This document shows positions 9,021-17,989 of a DNA stretch of 64,000 bases, piece after piece. A program made the translations under genes and the position numbers. The notes beneath the pieces are model-generated. The model was not told the DNA's origin, made no database searches, and saw only the letters and a list, made by a program, of their open reading frames with translations. Positions within the stretch are counted from its first letter, which is position 1. Every line of letters begins with the position of its first letter. Source of the DNA: Paenibacillus caui (GTDB lineage: Bacteria; Bacillota; Bacilli; Paenibacillales; Paenibacillaceae); NCBI RefSeq assembly GCF_019904135.1, contig NZ_JAIOGQ010000009.1, positions 62,001-126,000 on the forward strand, written 5' to 3'.

Positions 9021-10730
9021 CTACCGTTGTGCAAACCCACGCTTCCCGGAGACATCCGTGAAGCCCCGGTGCCAGGCGATTATATTCGCAATCAGCAGAA
9101 TGCCCATATACAAATACACACCGTAGCTCATTACGGTTGCTGCGTAATGTACAAATCCGAATGCGGCGAGAATCAGCATCAGCGGAATCATTTTCAAACT
9201 CCGGTTCGTCTGCACGGCCTGAAACGGCTCTGAAAAAGGAAGCTCGGGGCCAAGCAGCAGATAGGAAATGAACGTGTACAGAAACAAACACAGCAGCACC
9301 GCGATCAAATCGGGGATAATGCGCAGCCCGAAAATCGCCGTGAAAATAATCGCTTCAATCAGAAACAAAGGCACCAGCAAGCGCACAAGGAAAGCCTTGA
9401 GCGTTCCTTTATAGACCGCGTTCATATCTTGAATCGGAATGGCCCGGAAGATCCAGGCGCCCTTATGCTGGCCGGAGAAACCAAGCATGATCACAACAGA
9501 TGGAACAAGGAGCCCGCAAAAATATATGAACAAATACATTTTTCCGGTTGCAAGGTCGCTAAGCCCCCTGCCGTCCTGAAGGTTCGTGAACAGAAAGATA
9601 AACGGGAAAATAATCGAAAAGCCGAGCGTCGGATACACCTTCAGCTTGAATTCCCGCTCCTTCGCCATCATGGCGGAAGCAAAGCCGAAGAATACCGCTT
9701 CTTCGCGTGTCCGGCACATCCATTTGCCGATCAGCCTCCACAGCCGGGTGAGCCCTTTGCTTTCGCGCCCCGTCTGTTCCGACAGCTTCTGCAGATTCCG
9801 TTCAAAAGCCGGCATCATTTTAATATACAGCAGTATGCCTGCAATCGGCAGCAGGAGGGTAAGCAGGGAAAAAGCCGCCACATACCCGCTGCGATCTCCG
9901 CTCAGCACGTACTCGAACGGGCCGGCGAACCAGACCGGGGGCAGCAGAAACTGCCACCATTTCGGCTGGAACCGAAAGGAGAAATCTACGAAATCAAACA
10001 GCCTGAACACGAGCTGATAGCCTATCGTTATGCCAATGGTCAAGCCGATCTGTACGTAGTTGATCACGTCCTTCAGCTTCTCCCCGTCGAAGAAGCGAAG
10101 CACCAGGAAATACAGAAATGCCGTGAGAGCCACGATCAGAAAATCCATCAGAACGATTTCAACCAGGAAGATGAGGAAAAAGACAATGCCGTTTCTGATT
10201 AGTCCCACCAGCAAAGAAGGCAGCATGATAGCCGCTGTAATGAACAACATGTAGATCAAAATATGGATCGTCTTCGCCATGCTGATCGTCCTGTGGTTCA
10301 GCGGCTTGGAATATAAAATGTTCTTGTCCCGAATGTCGAGCAGCACCGACGAGAAATCGGAAATAAGCGATGTCATGACCATAAAGAGCATGATGCCGAA
10401 CACAAAACTCATCTGGAACATGTAATTGTTTCCCATAATGACAAACGGAATCATGACGATCCCCAAGAGGGCATAGACCCACAGGGAGCGGATAAACCGG
10501 TTGCTGTCATCGCCGGTTCCGTTCTGTCCCTTCAGCGTGCTGGACTCCCTTCCGCCAAGAAGGGTGCCCTTTTGCCTGCGCGAGGAGTTCCCCACAATGG
10601 TCGGGACCCTGCGGCCGTCCATTGTAAGCTTCACTTGCAAAATCCGCCGCATCTGGTCATACTGAACCCCCATTCCCTCGAAAGCTCCCCGGAACCTGTC
10701 CAGCAGCTTCAAAGTCCGGAAATCGTTCAT
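9021..10730 (-). CDS. multi-spanning ABC exporter permease
   Basis: This 569-residue polytopic protein has a soluble N-terminus of about 80 residues, then around twelve hydrophobic segments (for example GIVMIPFVIMGNNYMFQMSF and IGLTIGITIGYQLVF). It has no ATPase motif. The upstream ATPase gene overlaps it by four bases (ATGA), so the two form one transporter. It resembles the large putative ABC exporter permeases of Bacillales rather than a standard ABC-2 permease. The transported compound is unknown. The hydrophobicity pattern and gene pairing are solid; the family name is an inference. Confidence 0.8.
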   Translation of the reverse strand: MNDFRTLKLLDRFRGAFEGMGVQYDQMRRILQVKLTMDGRRVPTIVGNSSRRQKGTLLGGRESSTLKGQNGTGDDSNRFIRSLWVYALLGIVMIPFVIMGNNYMFQMSFVFGIMLFMVMTSLISDFSSVLLDIRDKNILYSKPLNHRTISMAKTIHILIYMLFITAAIMLPSLLVGLIRNGIVFFLIFLVEIVLMDFLIVALTAFLYFLVLRFFDGEKLKDVINYVQIGLTIGITIGYQLVFRLFDFVDFSFRFQPKWWQFLLPPVWFAGPFEYVLSGDRSGYVAAFSLLTLLLPIAGILLYIKMMPAFERNLQKLSEQTGRESKGLTRLWRLIGKWMCRTREEAVFFGFASAMMAKEREFKLKVYPTLGFSIIFPFIFLFTNLQDGRGLSDLATGKMYLFIYFCGLLVPSVVIMLGFSGQHKGAWIFRAIPIQDMNAVYKGTLKAFLVRLLVPLFLIEAIIFTAIFGLRIIPDLIAVLLCLFLYTFISYLLLGPELPFSEPFQAVQTNRSLKMIPLMLILAAFGFVHYAATVMSYGVYLYMGILLIANIIAWHRGFTDVSGKRGFAQR

Positions 10731-11518
10731 ATCCTCACCTCATTCACAACCGATACAAATTGCTCGGCCAGGCTGCGGTGTTCGTTAAAGCCCGTCAACT
10801 GGTTAAAAATATCTTCCAGCGTGCCCTCGTGATTTTGTTCCTTCAGCTCCACAAAGCTGCCGTCAGCGACAATCCGCCCTCCGTTAATCAGAATAATGCG
10901 GCTGCTGATCTTCTCCACCACATCCATAATGTGCGACGAGTAAAATATCGTTTTGCCCTGCTCCGCGAGCAGCGCCAAAATTTCCTTTACCACCATGACG
11001 CTGTTCGCATCGAGGCCGCTGAGAGGCTCGTCCAGAAACAGAATATCCGGATTGTGCAGCAGGCTGGAGATCAGCAGCACCTTCTGCTTCATCCCTTTGG
11101 AGAAAGAGGAGACTCTGCTGCCAAAAACGTCCTTAAGCCCGAGAATTTCCATTAAATAGCGGGACCGCCGATCGGCATCATCCTCCCGCATGCCGTACAG
11201 CTGGCCGATAAAGGTCAAATATTCCTGCGCGGAGAGCGTATCATAAATTTCGGCAATTTCCGGGACATAGCCGATTTTGCGCTTGTAATCCATACTGTCT
11301 CCGGCAATATCGGTGCCCAGAATTCGAACCTCCCCGGTGTATCCTTCGACCAAACCGAGCATGATCTTGACCGTTGTGCTTTTCCCCGCTCCATTCGGCC
11401 CGATATAGCCAATAATCTGCCCTTGGTACACATCCAGATCAATGCCGTTCAATACAAATCTCTCGCCGTACCTCATCCGCAAATCCCGAATCGTGATGAC
11501 AGGTTTGTTATTGTCCAT
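10727..11518 (-). CDS. ABC transporter ATP-binding protein
   Basis: The ATPase has 263 residues, with Walker A GPNGAGKSTT, a YVPEIAEIYDTLSAQEYL segment typical of ABC-2 partners, a degenerate signature SSFSKGMKQK and Walker B ILFLDEPLSGLD. An H-loop follows in FYSSHIMDVVEKI. The frame is open for 19 codons further upstream, but GGAGGAGAGAGAAA directly precedes the ATG at 11518, which I take as the start. The gene overlaps the permease gene by four bases. This subfamily usually drives export of drugs, peptides or membrane components. Confidence 0.9.
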   Translation of the reverse strand: MDNNKPVITIRDLRMRYGERFVLNGIDLDVYQGQIIGYIGPNGAGKSTTVKIMLGLVEGYTGEVRILGTDIAGDSMDYKRKIGYVPEIAEIYDTLSAQEYLTFIGQLYGMREDDADRRSRYLMEILGLKDVFGSRVSSFSKGMKQKVLLISSLLHNPDILFLDEPLSGLDANSVMVVKEILALLAEQGKTIFYSSHIMDVVEKISSRIILINGGRIVADGSFVELKEQNHEGTLEDIFNQLTGFNEHRSLAEQFVSVVNEVRI

Positions 11519-11687
11519 TTTCTCTCTCCTCCCATGTTCCTTCTCTATTATGATTGGAACATCACCATTCACCATTTAATTATTCCTTATTATACCAGGT
11601 CAATATTATAGCATATGTGATCTTCCTAACCTATCTAAGGTGATTGGCAGCAAGAGGCGTATTGAAAATCCACGGAACCCCCCGCGA

Positions 11688-11714
11688 ACTTTTGCTTTCA
11701 ATGAACATATAGTA
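11688..11714 (+). promoter_or_regulatory. sigma-K-like promoter before the glycosyltransferase gene
   Basis: AC, a 16-base spacer and CATATAGTA (11706-11714) fit the AC / CATANNNTA pattern of sigma-K. A perfect 14-bp palindrome AAGACATATGTCTT (11716-11729) follows. The motif is short, so a chance match is possible. Confidence 0.4.
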
Positions 11715-11766
11715 TAAGACATATGTCTTGATTCGAGGGACAAATCTGTGACGGGAGGTGTTACCT

Positions 11767-13317
11767 TTGTCGCAAAAGAAAAGAGGAAAGCGATTCGCAG
11801 CAAAACGTCAAATGAACATGAAACGAATCCGCATAAAAATTAGACCCGGCCTAAATCGCAGCAAAAAAACGTTAACGAAAAGAATAAGAAAGAGACGCTT
11901 GTTGTTCACGCGCAAACCCCATCTGAGAAGGAGGCTGCACTGGCTCAAACGAAAAGGACATCTTTTAAAACGGCGGGCGGGCAACAAGCATGTTCGAGCA
12001 TTTGAGCCGCGCCCCCTGATCCATGTTCCCAAACTGCAGTTGCCGGAAGTCAACCATTATGACCCTCAGCTGGCGAATCGCGGAACACCAGAAAGACCGC
12101 TCAATATTTTATATTTGGTCCACCAATTTTTCCCCGATTCCTATACCGGAACCGAGAAATTCGTACTAAATATGGCCAAGGCAATGCTCAGCAAAGGGCA
12201 TCGCGTGAAAGTCGCCGCTTTCAGCGGAAGAGATCCCGATACTTTTCCCGCTGCGGACGGTAATGTCGTTTACCATGAATATGACTATGAAGGGGTTCCT
12301 GTGGTTGCCTATCGGCCAAGACATGCGGATCCGGCCCAGTCATTTGAAATTGGCAATCCCGATTTGACTGCATTTGCAGATAAAGTCATTGCCCAGGAAC
12401 AACCTGATCTTATTCATATTGGGCATCCGATGCGGGCGATGGAGTTTATGCAGGCAAGCTTAGGTGCCGGCGTACCCTACATGATCACCTTAACGGACTT
12501 TTGGTTTGCTTGTCCGAAAGGGATCATGCTTCATACGAGCGGCAATCTGTGTGCAGGACCGGAACAAGGCGCTGCCTGTCTGCTGCATTGCCAGATTCCG
12601 GATGTCCAGCAGAGACTCGCGACACACATTCCCCTGCTGCAATCGGCCCGAAAAATATTGTCACCTTCGTTGTTTCTCGCCTCGATGATGAAATATTCGC
12701 TGCCTGATCTGCAGGTGGAGGTGCTTAGTCACGGTATTAATCGCGATCCGGCTCTAAGGAATACAAAAGTATATCGGCGCGGCGACAGGCTCACTCTTTT
12801 CTATGGAGGATCACTAAACGATCATAAAGGCGTACATCTCATTCTCGAAGCAATGTCCCAAATTAAATCGAATCGGCTGAGGCTAAAAATCTACGGCTCC
12901 GGACCAGCGGCTTATACGGAAAAGCTGCAGCAGATGGCGGCTTTAGATAGACGTGTGGAACTGTGCGGGCCATACGCGGAGAGTGATCTTCCGCAAATCT
13001 ATCAACATGTAGATGTTGCCATCGTTCCGTCTGTCTGGTATGAAAACTATCCACTCGCGCTTCTTGAAGCGCTGTCCTATAACGTTCCGGCCATCGTATC
13101 AGATGCAGGCGGAATGAAGGAAAAGGTACAGAACGGAGTCAACGGCTATACTTTCCGCTTAGGCGACGCCAGACATCTCGCTGCGCGAATCCGGGCACTG
13201 CTCGCTAATCCCGCCTTATTAAACACTTTCAAATCCAATATGAATACCGTCCTCATTCCTACGATTGAACAGGAAGCCCATGCTTATGAGAGCATCTACT
13301 ATTCCCAAGTCACATAA
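11767..13317 (+). CDS. family 4 glycosyltransferase with a strongly basic N-terminal extension
   Basis: The protein has 516 residues. About the first 75 are extremely rich in Arg and Lys (SQKKRGKR, RKRRLLF, RRRLHWLKRKGH) with almost no acidic residues. From about residue 105 it is a GT-B glycosyltransferase of family GT4: the acceptor domain opens with LNILYLVHQFFPDSYTGTE, and the nucleotide-sugar domain has LTLFYGGSLNDHKGVH and the motif SVWYENYPLALLEAL, with Glu at the expected EX7E position. Start: the GTG at 11758 lies within GGGAGGTG, the ribosome site itself, so TTG at 11767 is preferred. The basic tail suggests binding to an anionic polymer or surface. With the sigma-K-like promoter, a spore-coat or spore-surface role is plausible but inferred. 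Confidence 0.85.
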   Translation: MSQKKRGKRFAAKRQMNMKRIRIKIRPGLNRSKKTLTKRIRKRRLLFTRKPHLRRRLHWLKRKGHLLKRRAGNKHVRAFEPRPLIHVPKLQLPEVNHYDPQLANRGTPERPLNILYLVHQFFPDSYTGTEKFVLNMAKAMLSKGHRVKVAAFSGRDPDTFPAADGNVVYHEYDYEGVPVVAYRPRHADPAQSFEIGNPDLTAFADKVIAQEQPDLIHIGHPMRAMEFMQASLGAGVPYMITLTDFWFACPKGIMLHTSGNLCAGPEQGAACLLHCQIPDVQQRLATHIPLLQSARKILSPSLFLASMMKYSLPDLQVEVLSHGINRDPALRNTKVYRRGDRLTLFYGGSLNDHKGVHLILEAMSQIKSNRLRLKIYGSGPAAYTEKLQQMAALDRRVELCGPYAESDLPQIYQHVDVAIVPSVWYENYPLALLEALSYNVPAIVSDAGGMKEKVQNGVNGYTFRLGDARHLAARIRALLANPALLNTFKSNMNTVLIPTIEQEAHAYESIYYSQVT

Positions 13318-13361
13318 CATCCATGAGCATGGATATCTGGAATCAAGGAAGAACGGAACCA

Positions 13362-13406
13362 ATAACAAAACAACCCCGGCGACGCTCATGCGGTTCTCCG
13401 GGGTTG
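13362..13406 (-). terminator. katA terminator
   Basis: CAACCCCGG / CCGGGGTTG, a 9-bp stem with an 18-base loop. On the minus strand it is followed by TTTTGTT. It may also stop the converging glycosyltransferase transcript. Confidence 0.7.
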
Positions 13407-13425
13407 CTTCACTTGCTCATCTATA

Positions 13426-14889
13426 TTAACGGTTCGTTCCGGCCGGTACGAACCCGCTGATGTCTATACCCAGCCCTTTGGCGAGACGCATGCCGTATTC
13501 CGCATCTGCGCGGAAAAAGTTGCAAATGGCCCGCAGCTGAATCTGCTCGCTGGTCTGGCTCAAATCGTCAACCAGGTTGCGAATCAAATGGTCCTTCTCC
13601 ACATCCGTAAAGCTTCGATACAGCTCACCGGCCTGCTTGAAATCATCGGTTTTCTCGATTTTTTCCCGTCCTGCCTGGCCGTGAAGAGGCATCACGCTGT
13701 CACGGTAGGCAGGCGCCTCGACCGGGCTGCCGGAATGGCTGTTCGGCTCGTAATTCACAGGCGACGGATCCTGATTGACGTTCATGAGGCCGTCGCGCTG
13801 ATGAGTGCGCACCGGCGCGTAAGGACAGTTGATCGGAATTTGCAAATAGTTAGCGCCAAGGCGGTACCGCTGCGTATCCGGATAAGAGAAGAGCCTGCCC
13901 TGCAGCAGTTTGTCTTCCGACGGCTCAATGCCGGGCACGGTTGCGCTCGGGGAGAACGCGGCCTGCTCTACTTCGGCAAAATAATTTTGCGGATTCCGGT
14001 TCAGCGTCATCGTTCCGACCTTCATGAGAGGATAGTTCTCTTCCGGCCATACTTTGGTAGCGTCCAGCGGATCATAGCTCCACGCATCCAAATCTTCCGG
14101 CGGCATCAGCTGCACATACAGCTCCCACTCCGGGAAGTCTCCCCGTTCGATATGATCGAACAGATCGCGTGTTGCATGGTTGAAGTCTTTCCCCTGAACC
14201 TCCGTGACTTCATCCGCGGACAGGTTGCGGACACCCTGCCTCGATTTCCACGTGTATTTCACGTACGTCACTTTGCCTTCGGCATTCACCCATTTGAAGG
14301 CGTGCACGCCGAAACCGTCCATCTGCCGGTAATTTGCCGGCGTCCCGTTATCGGAGAACACCCATGTCATCATGTGCGTTGATTCCGGCGAAAGCGTCAT
14401 GAAATCCCAGTAGCGCCCAGGCTCCTGGACGTTGGTAGCCGGCGATGGCTTCAGGGAATGCACCATGTCCGGGAATTTGATGGCATCGCGGATAAAGAAC
14501 ACCGGCAGATGGTTGCCGACGAGATCGTAGTTGCCTTCCTCCGTGTAAAATTTAACCGCAAACCCGCGCGGATCGCGGGCCGTTTCAGGAGATCCCGTCC
14601 CGTGAATCACCGTCGAAAACCGGACAAATACAGGCGTTTCCCGTCCTGCTTCCTGCAAGAAATGCGCCTTGGTATATCGGCTCAGGTTCTCTTCCGCCCG
14701 GAATACGCCGTGCGCCCCTGCTCCGCGCGCGTGAACGACGCGCTCTGGAATCCGCTCACGGTCAAAGTGCCCGAGCTTCTCCAGCAGATGATAATCCTCA
14801 AGCAGCGTAGGTCCGCTTCTTCCGGCTGTTCTCGAATTTTGATTGTCGCCTACCGGCGCTCCCTGGTTAGTCGTCAGTCTTTGATCCAT
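13426..14889 (-). CDS. katA: haem catalase (KatA type)
   Basis: This is a 487-residue small-subunit, clade 3 catalase that converts hydrogen peroxide to water and oxygen in the cytoplasm. Recognisable parts are the distal-His region RVVHARGAGAHGVF, RFSTVIHGTGSPET, the NADPH/haem segment FNHATRDLFD and the proximal-Tyr region FSYPDTQRYRLGANY. The open frame runs far upstream, but GAGGTG precedes the ATG at 14889 and translation from there gives the normal family length. A PerR/Fur-like palindrome lies 30 bases upstream. The gene is monocistronic with its own terminator. Confidence 0.96.
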   Translation of the reverse strand: MDQRLTTNQGAPVGDNQNSRTAGRSGPTLLEDYHLLEKLGHFDRERIPERVVHARGAGAHGVFRAEENLSRYTKAHFLQEAGRETPVFVRFSTVIHGTGSPETARDPRGFAVKFYTEEGNYDLVGNHLPVFFIRDAIKFPDMVHSLKPSPATNVQEPGRYWDFMTLSPESTHMMTWVFSDNGTPANYRQMDGFGVHAFKWVNAEGKVTYVKYTWKSRQGVRNLSADEVTEVQGKDFNHATRDLFDHIERGDFPEWELYVQLMPPEDLDAWSYDPLDATKVWPEENYPLMKVGTMTLNRNPQNYFAEVEQAAFSPSATVPGIEPSEDKLLQGRLFSYPDTQRYRLGANYLQIPINCPYAPVRTHQRDGLMNVNQDPSPVNYEPNSHSGSPVEAPAYRDSVMPLHGQAGREKIEKTDDFKQAGELYRSFTDVEKDHLIRNLVDDLSQTSEQIQLRAICNFFRADAEYGMRLAKGLGIDISGFVPAGTNR

Positions 14890-14918
14890 CGATCGGGTAC
14901 ACCTCTTTCTCCCTATAT

Positions 14919-14933
14919 TTAGACTTGATCTAA
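14919..14933 (-). promoter_or_regulatory. PerR-like box upstream of katA
   Basis: A 15-base element with perfect arms TTAGA / TCTAA around five bases, close to the PerR consensus TTATAATNATTATAA. Peroxide control of katA by PerR is established in Bacillus; here it is inferred from the site. Confidence 0.5.
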
Positions 14934-15146
14934 TTTCTGAATTCATTCTAACACATAGGCAGACCGGTATCATGAAGATTCGATGATAAACGGATGAATG
15001 ATTCGGGGGCATAAATGAAGTAAGATGAAGCCGGATGAACCGAAAGATAGGAAGGGACTTATTTGGCATTTGCATTCTCATGATTGGCGAACGGATAGGG
15101 CATAGTAAATGGGGACGATCTTGTGGAAAGGAGGCTAACGAGACCC

Positions 15147-15275
15147 TTGGAAAATACGCACGAATATGTGGAGAAGCTGCATGAAAACCAGGCGAAAGCC
15201 GAGCGAAACAGGAAACGGGGCAAAGGCTCGCCAAACGCTGCACTGCCGACAAAGCAGCATGGGACAAACAAGTAG
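15147..15275 (+). CDS. small basic protein, DUF4023-like
   Basis: This 42-residue hydrophilic peptide starts at TTG, with AAAGGAGG 12 bases upstream (a little far). It begins MENTHEYVEKLHENQAK and ends LPTKQHGTNK, rich in Lys, Asn and Glu, with no hydrophobic segment. It matches my memory of the DUF4023 family of tiny Bacillales proteins, but I cannot run the comparison. Function unknown. It lies in the gap between katA and the MFS gene and is followed by a hairpin (15302-15342). Confidence 0.55.
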   Translation: MENTHEYVEKLHENQAKAERNRKRGKGSPNAALPTKQHGTNK

Positions 15276-15301
15276 CAGGAACAATAGCGGAAATATAAAT
15301 T

Positions 15302-15342
15302 AGAAACGGCAAGCCGTCCTTACAAAGACGGCATCCGTTTCT
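15302..15342. terminator. hairpin between the DUF4023-like and MFS genes
   Basis: AGAAACGG / CCGTTTCT enclose an inner stem GCCGTC / GACGGC. T-runs are poor on both sides, but it sits between two converging genes. Confidence 0.45.
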
Positions 15343-15366
15343 GCATGAATTAAACATTGGAGGGCA

Positions 15367-16644
15367 TCAACCGGGCAATTCGGCGTGATCTTCATGTACC
15401 CGGTCCGTCTCCTCTGCCGGCCACAGAAGCCGGCCTAGCAGTAACCCCCCCGTTCCGATCGCCATGACGATTAGGCCTACCACAAGAAAAATACGGCTTG
15501 GACCGGAAGCCTGGACCAATGCGCCTCCAAGCAGCGGGGCTCCTATCTGAACAACGCCAAGCAGCGTATTTTGAATCCCGAAGATGCGGCCGGTCATATG
15601 AGGCGGCGTCTCTTTTTGCAGGCTATAATTGAAGGTGACGATAAATATCCCATTGCCCAGTCCCAACACAAGTCCCAGAATGAGCACCGGAACGACAGAC
15701 ACACCCGGCTGAAGGAGAGCCACTCCTGCAAGCGAAACTCCGATCAGAATGTATGCGCCGCCTAATTTTAGGCCATACCCGGATTGTCTGTTCATTTTCC
15801 CCATAACCAGCATGATCAGCACGGCCGCAATGCCTGTCGCAGCGATAAAATAGCCGAGCAGATAGGTTTTTTCAGGCGCCAATGCGCGAAACAGGCTCGT
15901 AAACTGATAATCCACCACCAGAATGGCCACCATACCCGCAAGGCTGTACACCATCATGCTGAGCAGAAGTCTGTTGCCGAGCAAATAGCTCCACCCTTCC
16001 CGCCACATGGTGCGAAACCGAATGGGCCGGGCTGCTTCGTCAGTGGCTTGTGCTTTTGTGTCCCCTGTATTTCGGACACTCAGTAGCAGGAGATAGGAAG
16101 CTAGTCTAGCCATGGCATTTACCAAGATGCACCACTGCGGGGATAAGACGAGCAGCGCCGTACCTCCCAGGAGCGGCCCAGCAATTTTGGAGCCTTGTCC
16201 AACTAATCCGTTCAATGAAGTTGCCTGCAGCAGCTGATCCTCCCGAACGATGCTCCGGGTTAAAGCCTGCTGGGCAGGAACGCTGAAGGTGGAAAGGGCT
16301 GAACGCAGCGTCAGCAAGGGAAGAAGCCAGGTCATGCCCGGAGCAAACAAAATGACCACTGTCAATAAAGCGGTCAGCAGATCGCAAAGGCGCATCAGCC
16401 TTAGCTTGTTAAACCGATCGGCCACCACTCCTGAAATCGATCCCAGCAAAACACCGGGAAGCGCGAACGCTACAGGAATCAGCGCCAGCATCAAGGGGCT
16501 GGATTGCCATTTGTAGACCGCGAGAGCCATGATGGCCAGCGAATCGAACCAGTCACCTAAGGTTGCTGCCGCATATGCTGTGTAAACACGAGAATAGACT
16601 TTATTTTTGAGCAGGTCTGTTTTAAGTGTGGATGATGATTTCAT
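15367..16644 (-). CDS. MFS transporter (drug/siderophore efflux type)
   Basis: The protein has 425 residues with about 12 transmembrane helices. The first loop has GVVADRFNKLRLMRLCD, the MFS motif A region, and the protein resembles the EntS/macrolide-efflux branch (MFS_3). The frame extends 15 codons further, but GGAGGAAAGAAG immediately precedes the ATG at 16644. It lies 82 bases downstream of a winged-helix regulator on the same strand, so the pair is probably one transcription unit in which the regulator controls the pump. Substrate unknown. Confidence 0.88.
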   Translation of the reverse strand: MKSSSTLKTDLLKNKVYSRVYTAYAAATLGDWFDSLAIMALAVYKWQSSPLMLALIPVAFALPGVLLGSISGVVADRFNKLRLMRLCDLLTALLTVVILFAPGMTWLLPLLTLRSALSTFSVPAQQALTRSIVREDQLLQATSLNGLVGQGSKIAGPLLGGTALLVLSPQWCILVNAMARLASYLLLLSVRNTGDTKAQATDEAARPIRFRTMWREGWSYLLGNRLLLSMMVYSLAGMVAILVVDYQFTSLFRALAPEKTYLLGYFIAATGIAAVLIMLVMGKMNRQSGYGLKLGGAYILIGVSLAGVALLQPGVSVVPVLILGLVLGLGNGIFIVTFNYSLQKETPPHMTGRIFGIQNTLLGVVQIGAPLLGGALVQASGPSRIFLVVGLIVMAIGTGGLLLGRLLWPAEETDRVHEDHAELPG

Positions 16645-16726
16645 CTCTTCTTTCCTCCATTTTGTAAAGATCGTTGTCTTGATCTTCATGTTAATGAAGG
16701 AATATCAGAGGAATATCAGGGAAATA

Positions 16727-17881
16727 TCAGAGGCTATCCAGATAGTTCAGAAGGGTCGCTTCCAGCGGCTGCCCGAACCGGTTCATCTCCTGCCTTCTTT
16801 GCTCTTCTCGGAGAAGTCTCCCGTACTTGAGCTGCATGGGCCCATGGCAGCCCAGAATCCGAAAGGAATGAAAAAGCCGGTTAAGCGCATGCATTCTTAA
16901 AGGAATAAATCCGGACATATCCAGAATATCCAGACCTTTATCCAGCAAGCTCTCGCCTTCGCTGCATTCTCCTCTTGTCACAAACCACAGACCCTTGACG
17001 ATATGATAGCTGCCTTTTTCGCGGAGGTAAGGTTTTTCAGACAGTATGTTTTCGATTCTCCCCGCCTGCATGGCGAGTTCCTCATCCGGTTTACCTGCAA
17101 GAAGCTGGACAAGCATCTCCATAATAGCTGCAGGGAGCAGGAAATTTGCAAATTCCGGTCCGATAAACAGCCGGCGGCCCAGTCCGATTCTTTCCACCGC
17201 TCTGTCCAATTGTCCTGTCCAGGCATACAGCTCAATAATGTTGAGAAATTCCATCTCAATGTGCCGGAAAGGGGACAAAGCCTTGTTCTCCAGAGCCTTC
17301 TCGCAGAATTCTATCCCTTTCACGGGATCGCCGGAAAAGATAAAGATCAGGAGCAGCAAGTAGAGGCGTTCGCCCAGCGGAACCTCCTCCGTATTCAGCA
17401 GCCAATCCCAGTCCCCTTGTACGAAGTGGACATAGATCGCATAGAACGGATCCATTTCATAACCGAGCGCACCCTGCTGCTCTGCAAGACTGAGCATGGA
17501 TTTCCCCTGTCCGTATTGATGGTATTTGCAAAAGATTTCGCGCATCGCATCCCGAACTTCCCGATCCCTTATCGTAGGATGAGTGGGAGATCCGGCTGAA
17601 GGCTCCTGTATGGCGAGGCTGTATCCATATCCGCGAACCGTCCTGATCTCCAGGCCGTGAATGCTTCTGAGCTTTTTTCGCAGCCGGTAGATATGATCGT
17701 CTACCGTCCGTTCAACCGGATATTCCAGCGGCCAGACCTGATCCAGGAGCTGCGCGCGATTGAAGGTTATACCCCGGTTTGTGTATAAAAATTGAAGCAG
17801 TGCAAACTCCTTTGGCAGCAGCTCCATGACCCTTCCGTCCGCATATACCTTATATTCGCTTTCGTCCAATTGCAGGCCCAT
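16727..17881 (-). CDS. transcriptional regulator: OmpR-type winged helix plus helical-repeat domain
   Basis: The protein has 384 residues. The N-terminal 95 form an OmpR/PhoB-type DNA-binding domain (LLPKEFALLQFLYTNRG; RTVDDHIYRLRKKL; IRTVRGYGYSL) placed first, with no receiver domain. The remaining about 280 residues are helical and look like TPR/BTAD repeats, as in SARP-like or one-component regulators. A TTG two codons upstream exists, but GAAGGG is better spaced for the ATG at 17881. It precedes the MFS pump gene and is the likely local regulator. The signal it senses is not evident. Confidence 0.8.
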   Translation of the reverse strand: MGLQLDESEYKVYADGRVMELLPKEFALLQFLYTNRGITFNRAQLLDQVWPLEYPVERTVDDHIYRLRKKLRSIHGLEIRTVRGYGYSLAIQEPSAGSPTHPTIRDREVRDAMREIFCKYHQYGQGKSMLSLAEQQGALGYEMDPFYAIYVHFVQGDWDWLLNTEEVPLGERLYLLLLIFIFSGDPVKGIEFCEKALENKALSPFRHIEMEFLNIIELYAWTGQLDRAVERIGLGRRLFIGPEFANFLLPAAIMEMLVQLLAGKPDEELAMQAGRIENILSEKPYLREKGSYHIVKGLWFVTRGECSEGESLLDKGLDILDMSGFIPLRMHALNRLFHSFRILGCHGPMQLKYGRLLREEQRRQEMNRFGQPLEATLLNYLDSL

Positions 17882-17989
17882 AGACAACCCTTCTTTTTCT
17901 GCATTCTACACGCTATCCCCATTATATCAGCTTACGTTATCATGCGATCCAGAAAGGTTGCCCTTAATCGGTTGGCCGAATCCGCCAGG

